A program made the translations under genes and the position numbers. A stretch of DNA of 56,001 nucleotides from positions 1-56,001 of the forward strand of contig DUQB01000081.1 in the NCBI GenBank assembly GCA_012838035.1, read 5' to 3'. Below the pieces are notes generated by a model. The model did no database searches. It was given only the letters and a program-made list of their open reading frames with translations, and had not been told where the DNA came from. Within the stretch, counting starts at the first letter, position 1. Each line of letters begins with the position of its first letter. The DNA comes from Bacillota bacterium (GTDB taxonomy: Bacteria > Bacillota > Limnochordia > DTU080). Positions 51,668 to 56,001 of the stretch are shown piece by piece.

Positions 51668-52648
51668 ATGTGGTCTATTGGCGATATACAAATGAAGTAT
51701 CCTGTGGTGTTGGCTCCAATGGCCGGAGTTACCGATCTGCCCTTTCGCTTGATCGTGAAGGAGTTCGGCTGCGCTTTGGTCTTCGGCCAGTTGGTAAGCG
51801 CTAATGCCATACGATATGGGAACAAGAAAACCGATGTACTGTTACAGATTGCGGAACAGGAGCGTCCGGTAGGGTTGCAGCTATTCGGCTCCGATCCTGC
51901 GGCGATGGCTGCGGCGGCTCGCTATGTGGCGGATTTCCATCCCGATATCATCGATGTGAACTTAGGGTGTCCGGCGCCAAAGGTCGTAGATAACGGTGAC
52001 GGATGCGCGCTGATGCGAGACCCGGTCAAAGCGGCAGAAGTAGTCCGAGCTGTTGTAAAAGCCGTAGATATTCCCGTAACGGTCAAAATCCGCAAGGGGT
52101 GGGATGATCAAAGCGTTACGGCAGTGGAGATCGCCCAGCGTGTGGAGCAGGTAGGCGTCTGCGCCGTTACGATTCACGGCCGAACGCGGCAACAGTTTTA
52201 CGGCGGCAACGCCGACTGGGACATTATAGCCGCAGTACGAGAAGCCGTGAGTATTCCGGTCATCGGCAACGGCGACGTTCGCACGCCTGAGGATGTGACG
52301 GCGATGATGCGACGGACCGGTTGCACGGCCGTTATGGTCGGTCGCGCCGCTTTGGGCAATCCATGGCTGTTTCGTCGGATCGTGCAGTATCTTGAACATG
52401 GCGTCTATGACGCCGACCCCACGGATACGGAAAAAGTAGCCATGGCCATTCGTCATCTGCGGATGGCGTTGGAGATGAAGGGCGATCATGCGGTATATGA
52501 GATGCGTAAGCATCTGGCTTGGTATCTGAAGGGAGTGCCGAACGCAAATAAGGTGAAGCAGGTCATCATGAGTATTGACGCTGCAGACGCGGTTTTTCAG
52601 GTGTTATATGAGCTGTTGGAACAGTTGGCGACTGTGGAAGAAGCATAA
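51668..52648 (+). CDS. dusB: tRNA-dihydrouridine synthase (DusB type)
   Basis: FMN-dependent reduction of uridines in tRNA. Motifs: VVLAPMAGVTDLPFRLIVKEFG, GLQLFGSDPAAMAAAARYV, IDVNLGCPAPKVVDNGDGCALMRDP with the catalytic Cys of GCPAPK, ITIHGRTRQQFYGGNADWDII-like TIHGRTRQQFYGGNADWD, and VIGNGDVRTPEDVTAMMRRTGCTAVMVGRAALGNPWLF. 326 residues. ATG 51668 has GAGG about twelve bases upstream. Confidence 0.94.
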   Translation: MWSIGDIQMKYPVVLAPMAGVTDLPFRLIVKEFGCALVFGQLVSANAIRYGNKKTDVLLQIAEQERPVGLQLFGSDPAAMAAAARYVADFHPDIIDVNLGCPAPKVVDNGDGCALMRDPVKAAEVVRAVVKAVDIPVTVKIRKGWDDQSVTAVEIAQRVEQVGVCAVTIHGRTRQQFYGGNADWDIIAAVREAVSIPVIGNGDVRTPEDVTAMMRRTGCTAVMVGRAALGNPWLFRRIVQYLEHGVYDADPTDTEKVAMAIRHLRMALEMKGDHAVYEMRKHLAWYLKGVPNANKVKQVIMSIDAADAVFQVLYELLEQLATVEEA

Positions 52649-52796
52649 TTTCAGGCAGTTGACGGCTCGGATGCTCCGTTGCCATTGCGTGTAATCGTCT
52701 GGCGCGCTCTGCTTGCATGAGCGCATACACCAAGCTCTTGCCTATGGCGGTCGTGGCTTATTCGGAAGTCTGTCGGATTCAGCAAACAAAGGATGC

Positions 52797-52825
52797 TTGC
52801 TGATGTTGGGGGGACCTGTTACAAT
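52797..52825 (+). promoter_or_regulatory. Promoter of the HTH / unknown / AAR-like operon
   Basis: TTGCTG (52797-52802), 17-base spacer, TACAAT (52820-52825). The start point should fall near 52832, inside the tandem palindromes. Confidence 0.65.
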
Positions 52826-52826
52826 A

Positions 52827-52851
52827 AGTTGTGCACAGAGTTGTGCACAAC
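52827..52851 (+). promoter_or_regulatory. Tandem palindromic operator TTGTGCACA x2
   Basis: AGTTGTGCACA occurs twice, at 52827-52837 and 52839-52849, with a 12-base period; the second forms a perfect GTTGTGCACAAC palindrome. The sites begin one base after the -10 box, the position expected for a repressor that blocks initiation. The likely ligand is the helix-turn-helix protein encoded 34 bases downstream (inference). Confidence 0.7.
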
Positions 52852-52884
52852 CCGGTCGCCGGCGTTATATAGGAGGGATAAAAG

Positions 52885-53427
52885 ATGGATCTGCTGCGTA
52901 TCGGCGATAAACTGATCAGTCGTAGCAAGATCGCACGTTTCATCGATGCCATCCTTCAGTTGCGCATTCAGGGCGCATCGCAACAGGAAGTCGCGAATGA
53001 GTTGCGTGTCGACCGTGCGTTCGTATCGCGGTTGGAAACCTTGGGAGAGGTGCGCAAGGGCGGTCGCATAGCCATCGTAGGTTTTCCTATCGGGAACAGA
53101 GACGAGATTCTGCAAGTCGCCCAGGAGGAAGGCGTTGATTACTGCCTGATACTGACGGATAAAGAACGTTGGGATTGGCCGAATCGCCTGAGCGGCGCCG
53201 AGGTGGTGAACCAATTGTTCGATCTCATCTCGGAGATTAAGGAGTACGATAATGTCATTTTTATCGGCTCAGATAAGCGGATTCGGTTGGTGGAGACCAT
53301 TTTGGGGCGAGACATGGTTGTAGCCGTTCAGATTGGCACATCTCCCATTAAAGCGGACGTAACGCTTGATCCTGACTACATGCGGGAAGTGATACACCGT
53401 CTGAAGACCGAGTCCGAGTCGGTATGA
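52885..53427 (+). CDS. Helix-turn-helix transcriptional regulator with a small C-terminal domain
   Basis: 180 residues. The N-terminal ~60 contain a helix-turn-helix (IQGASQQEVANELRVDRAFVSRLETLGE). The C-terminal ~115 form an alpha/beta domain (GRIAIVGFPIGNRDEILQVAQEEGVDYCLILTDKERWDW, VIFIGSDKRIRLVETILGRDMVVAVQIG) that I do not recognise but which could bind a ligand. AGGAGGG seven bases before ATG. It is the first gene of the operon and probably binds the tandem palindromes in its own promoter region. Confidence 0.8.
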   Translation: MDLLRIGDKLISRSKIARFIDAILQLRIQGASQQEVANELRVDRAFVSRLETLGEVRKGGRIAIVGFPIGNRDEILQVAQEEGVDYCLILTDKERWDWPNRLSGAEVVNQLFDLISEIKEYDNVIFIGSDKRIRLVETILGRDMVVAVQIGTSPIKADVTLDPDYMREVIHRLKTESESV

Positions 53428-53477
53428 ACCAAACCAATCGCATCTAGGCAACAGCATTCTGATGGGGGGGACATCCT

Positions 53478-54392
53478 CTGAAACACGTAGTGAGCGTAAG
53501 TATCGGTTCATCAAGCCGGAACCATCGGTATGAGGCGGAGATCCTCGGAGAACCTGTTCTCATAGAACGCATCGGCACCGATGGTGACATTGACAAAGCC
53601 ATCAAGCTGATGCAGGAGCTGGACGGCAAGGTGGACGCTTTTGGTATGGGCGGCATCGATATATGGCTGTTTTCCGGCACACGGCGGTACGCATTTCGCG
53701 ATGCCAAGCGCATATTGGCTGCAGTGCGCCATACGCCCATCCTTGACGGCAGCGGCTTAAAGAATTCATTGGAGGCTTGGGTGGTAAACTACATCGATAG
53801 CGACGGTGGTATCCCGCTGAAGGGAAAGCGTGTAATGATGACCGCCTCGGTCGATCGTAACGGCATGACCAAAGCTCTTAACGCTTTAGGTTGCCAAATG
53901 CTCTACGGCGACCTTGGATTCGGCGTAGGACTACCGATCAAAATCCAAAGCCCTAAAGTGATGGATGTCGTGGCCGGCATGCTGTTGCCGTTATTTGTAC
54001 AGCTGCCCTTTAAATGGTTATATCCCACAGGCGAGAAACAACTGGATTCGACCCCGCGCTATGGCGGCTGGTTCGCATGGGCGGACGTCATTGCCGGCGA
54101 TTTCCTGTATATTTGGCGCTATATGCCGGAGCGTCTGGACGGCAAGATCATCATTACCAATACCGTTACGCCGGAAAACGTCAGCGAGCTTAAGAAACGC
54201 GGAGTAGCCTACCTGGTTACCACAACGCCCAACTTGGGCGGCCGCTCGTTCGGTACCAACGTCATTGAGGCCGTGTTAGTGGCTGTTTCCGGTAAGCGAC
54301 CTGAGGAACTGAACGGTGATGATTATCTTAGATTAATGCGCGATGTTGGTTTTACTCCGCGCATTGAGCAGCTAAACGGCAGGACGGCTTAA
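53478..54392 (+). CDS. Conserved protein of unknown function, between the regulator and the AAR-like enzyme
   Basis: About 304 residues. The opening KHVVSVSIGSSSRNHRYEAEILGEPVLIERIGTDGDIDKAIKLMQELDGKVDAFGMGGIDIWLFSGTRRYAFRDA suggests an enzyme core. PLKGKRVMMTASVDRNGMTKALNALGCQMLYGDLGFGVGLPI looks like a Rossmann-type strand-loop-helix. Homologues are, as I recall, sometimes named quinate 5-dehydrogenase, but I see no basis for that activity. CTG 53478 is my preferred start: a run of seven G ends seven bases upstream and it gives the natural KHVVSVSIGS beginning. GTG 53490 is the conservative alternative but has no ribosome binding site at normal distance. Confidence 0.75.
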   Translation: MKHVVSVSIGSSSRNHRYEAEILGEPVLIERIGTDGDIDKAIKLMQELDGKVDAFGMGGIDIWLFSGTRRYAFRDAKRILAAVRHTPILDGSGLKNSLEAWVVNYIDSDGGIPLKGKRVMMTASVDRNGMTKALNALGCQMLYGDLGFGVGLPIKIQSPKVMDVVAGMLLPLFVQLPFKWLYPTGEKQLDSTPRYGGWFAWADVIAGDFLYIWRYMPERLDGKIIITNTVTPENVSELKKRGVAYLVTTTPNLGGRSFGTNVIEAVLVAVSGKRPEELNGDDYLRLMRDVGFTPRIEQLNGRTA

Positions 54393-54499
54393 GACCTACG
54401 GTCGGAAGCATTGTGCGGCGCGAGTTGAGCCGAACACGATGGTGCCTTTCGGCAGGCATGTTGATAAGGAGTACTCACATCCATTCAGGAGGTCCCAGG

Positions 54500-55636
54500 T
54501 TGCAAAAATTCGGATTTATTATCCACCCCATTGATGTAAAGGACGTAGCACGCAAATTTGCGGTGGCCAGTCGCTTTCCCGATCATGTGATTGAGAGAGT
54601 TCTGCCGTTGGTCCCTGCGTTGACTACTTCACATATCACAGGTGTACAGTCGCTTAACGGCGCCAAGGCGGAGGGTTGGTTCGTCAGCGTCCCGCTTACA
54701 CCTAGGCTCATGATGGAGAAACTGCCGGAAGCCAAGGTCATCAAGCGCATCATTTCAGCCGGTCGCAAGGCGGCCGACCAGGGGGCTAAGATCGTCGGTC
54801 TCGGCGCGTTTACGTCTGTGGTCGGCGATGCCGGGATTACGGTGGCGAACAACCTGGATATTGCGGTCACCACCGGTAATACCTTTACGGCCGCTACGGC
54901 GTTGATGGGTATCGAGTACGCGGCGCAGCGGTTGGAGATCGATTTAAGCAGGCAAACTATTGCCGTTCTGGGCGCTTCAGGTTCCATAGGAAAGGCCTGT
55001 GCGCGCATCCTTGCACAAAAGGGCATGCAGGTGACGATTGTGGCCAGAGACCGTAGCCGATTGGAAGAGCTGGCCCGTTTGATTCATGAGGAATCAGGCG
55101 CGGATGTACGCATCGAAACCGATTTGTCTGCTGCCGTGCGTTCTGCAGGCGTAGTCGTCGCCGTCACCAGTGCGATGGAAGCAGTGATCGATGCAGGCGA
55201 TATTCGTCCGGGAGCCATCGTGTGTGATGTAAGCCGTCCTCGCAACGTATCGAAGGCCGTCGCCCAGCAACGGCAGGATGTACTGGTATTTGAGGGCGGC
55301 GTTGTTTCGGTGCCGGGTCAAGTTGATTTCGGCCTGAACTTCGGATTTCCCCCGGGAACCTCCTATGCCTGTATGGCCGAGACAATGATTCTGGCGCTGG
55401 AGGGCAGATATGAGAACTATAGCTTGGGACGGGATTTGGATGTGGCTAAGGTAAGGGAGATTTCGGCGTTGGCCGAGAAGCACGGTTTTAAACTGGCCGG
55501 CTTACGCAGTTTCGAAGCTGCGGTTACCAATGCCGCGTTCGAAAAGGTGAAGGCGCAACTGCATCTGCAGAAACGTAAAACGCCCTTCCTGGAAGAAAGA
55601 CCCGTTGGTACGGCATACGGCGGCAAAACGCCGTAA
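54500..55636 (+). CDS. Homologue of cyanobacterial acyl-ACP reductase (AAR)
   Basis: 378 residues from TTG 54500 (AGGAGG seven bases upstream); the track's 29 extra residues are unsupported. Blocks match AAR of cyanobacteria: QKFGFIIHP at the N-terminus, KIVGLGAFTSVV (AAR: ISALGGFTSII), VTTGNTFTAATA (FTTGNTHTAY), the NADPH loop IAVLGASGSIGKACARIL (~residue 158), GGVVSVPG, and SYACMAETMILALEGRYENYSLGRD with Cys291 (AAR: [25 protein letters not shown], whose Cys carries the acyl thioester). AAR reduces acyl-ACP to fatty aldehyde. A similar reaction here is inferred; the acyl donor may differ. A shikimate-dehydrogenase-type label would reflect only the Rossmann fold. Confidence 0.85.
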   Translation: MQKFGFIIHPIDVKDVARKFAVASRFPDHVIERVLPLVPALTTSHITGVQSLNGAKAEGWFVSVPLTPRLMMEKLPEAKVIKRIISAGRKAADQGAKIVGLGAFTSVVGDAGITVANNLDIAVTTGNTFTAATALMGIEYAAQRLEIDLSRQTIAVLGASGSIGKACARILAQKGMQVTIVARDRSRLEELARLIHEESGADVRIETDLSAAVRSAGVVVAVTSAMEAVIDAGDIRPGAIVCDVSRPRNVSKAVAQQRQDVLVFEGGVVSVPGQVDFGLNFGFPPGTSYACMAETMILALEGRYENYSLGRDLDVAKVREISALAEKHGFKLAGLRSFEAAVTNAAFEKVKAQLHLQKRKTPFLEERPVGTAYGGKTP

Positions 55637-55959
55637 TTGTCGTGTTAGACCGGCTCTGTTGCTTAAGAACGATGAATCTGTTTGGCTCTTGGGAATTATT
55701 GCATCATAATTCGTAACGTCCCACCAGGACTTCCGGAAGGATGGGCGATAGATCGACTGCAATGATGCTTGTAGAGCAAGTTTGCATGATGTGAACTTAT
55801 TGCGAGTTTATTCGAAAATTATGTCAGACAATTTTCGCGTAATAACGCGATTCGCGGTTTTACGCATGATATAGGCTTTTTCCGGGGTAAGAAGAAAAAC
55901 CCCACACCCGTCGAAGGTAGTAATTGTCCAAAAAATTACAGGACGGAGTGTGAGGAAAC
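55637..55959. other. Intergenic region with palindromes before the last gene
   Basis: No gene seen in ~320 bases. It contains the paired inverted repeats at 55813-55865 and a GGGGT/ACCCC hairpin near 55886-55906. Near 55928 TGTCC is mirrored by GGACG across an A/T-rich loop just ahead of the final start codon. Confidence 0.45.
55813..55865. repeat. Two adjacent stem-loops
   Basis: CGAAAATT (55813-55820) pairs with AATTTTCG (55830-55837) over a nine-base loop. GCGTAA (55837-55842) pairs with TTACGC (55860-55865) around an inner CGCG-att-CGCG. The two share a G, so they form back-to-back hairpins. Confidence 0.6.
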
Positions 55960-56001
55960 ATGTTGAATTTGGCGACTCGCTTCATCAATTATTGTAACAA
56001 A
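55960..56001 (+). CDS. Start of a gene cut by the window's right edge
   Basis: ATG at 55960 preceded by GTGAGGAAAC; 14 codons visible (MLNLATRFINYCNK). Too short to identify. Confidence 0.35.
   Translation, partial: MLNLATRFINYCNK

Noticed and set aside
1-56001. CRISPR arrays, intact IS elements, rRNA genes, prophage
   Set aside because: Scanned by eye for regularly spaced repeats, transposase motifs and rRNA signatures; none found beyond the integrase tail and ABC stump.

Overview
This window looks like chromosomal DNA of a Gram-positive-type bacterium in the Bacillota, possibly a deep clostridial or Limnochordia-like lineage; the phylum is an inference and the exact group cannot be fixed from sequence alone. 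The signs are a classical T-box leader before metG, RicT (PSP1), a SpoIID/LytB-type protein, Rex, DUF441, DUF421, bL31, menaquinone genes (menG plus a long-chain polyprenyl synthase), strong GGAGG ribosome binding sites, and frequent GTG/TTG starts. I see no CRISPR array, intact insertion sequence, rRNA or prophage.

Layout. 1-1434: the 5' part of a secreted beta-helix protein that runs off the left edge on the minus strand and is missing from the ORF track. 1931-11724: a mainly plus-strand housekeeping block (ACT protein, UPF0210, tmk, holB, ricT, rsmI, T-box, metG, tatD), with DUF441 convergent to rsmI. 12014-14392: an endonuclease III-like Fe-S protein and purA. 14401-23020: a patchy accessory zone with five tRNAs, a decayed integrase tail next to tRNA-Val, an ABC ATPase stump, a SpoIID-like gene, an AlkD/DUF1905/DUF1801 operon whose DUF1905 gene has an internal deletion, a GAP-type membrane protein, a VWA protein, a frameshifted macro-domain gene and DUF421. 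23130-31792: glycerate kinase, an EEP hydrolase, an HtrA protease divergent from a small membrane-anchored binding-protein-like gene, rlmH, rex, menG, polyprenyl synthase and ndk. 31907-44644: a minus-strand block with two tandem secreted paralogues downstream of a seven-gene MoxR/DUF58/VWA membrane operon. 44825-52648: speE, speB, a DUF624-like membrane protein, a bifunctional nuclease, rho, a LysM-M23 peptidase, bL31 and dusB.

52797-55636: the most interesting region. It is a three-gene operon with a promoter overlapped by two tandem TTGTGCACA palindromes. It encodes a helix-turn-helix regulator, a conserved protein of unknown function, and a clear homologue of cyanobacterial acyl-ACP reductase (AAR) that keeps the TTGNT motif, the GASGSIG nucleotide loop and the catalytic-type cysteine. 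An AAR-like enzyme with its own regulator in a bacterium with no sign of photosynthesis is my best candidate for a little-described system.

The genes point to an organism that makes menaquinone, senses NADH/NAD+ through Rex, makes polyamines from agmatine, regulates methionyl-tRNA synthetase by T-box, and carries a large envelope-associated MoxR/VWA machine. Several loci (integrase tail, ABC stump, macro domain, DUF1905, two micro-ORFs) show active gene decay around the tRNA-rich zone.
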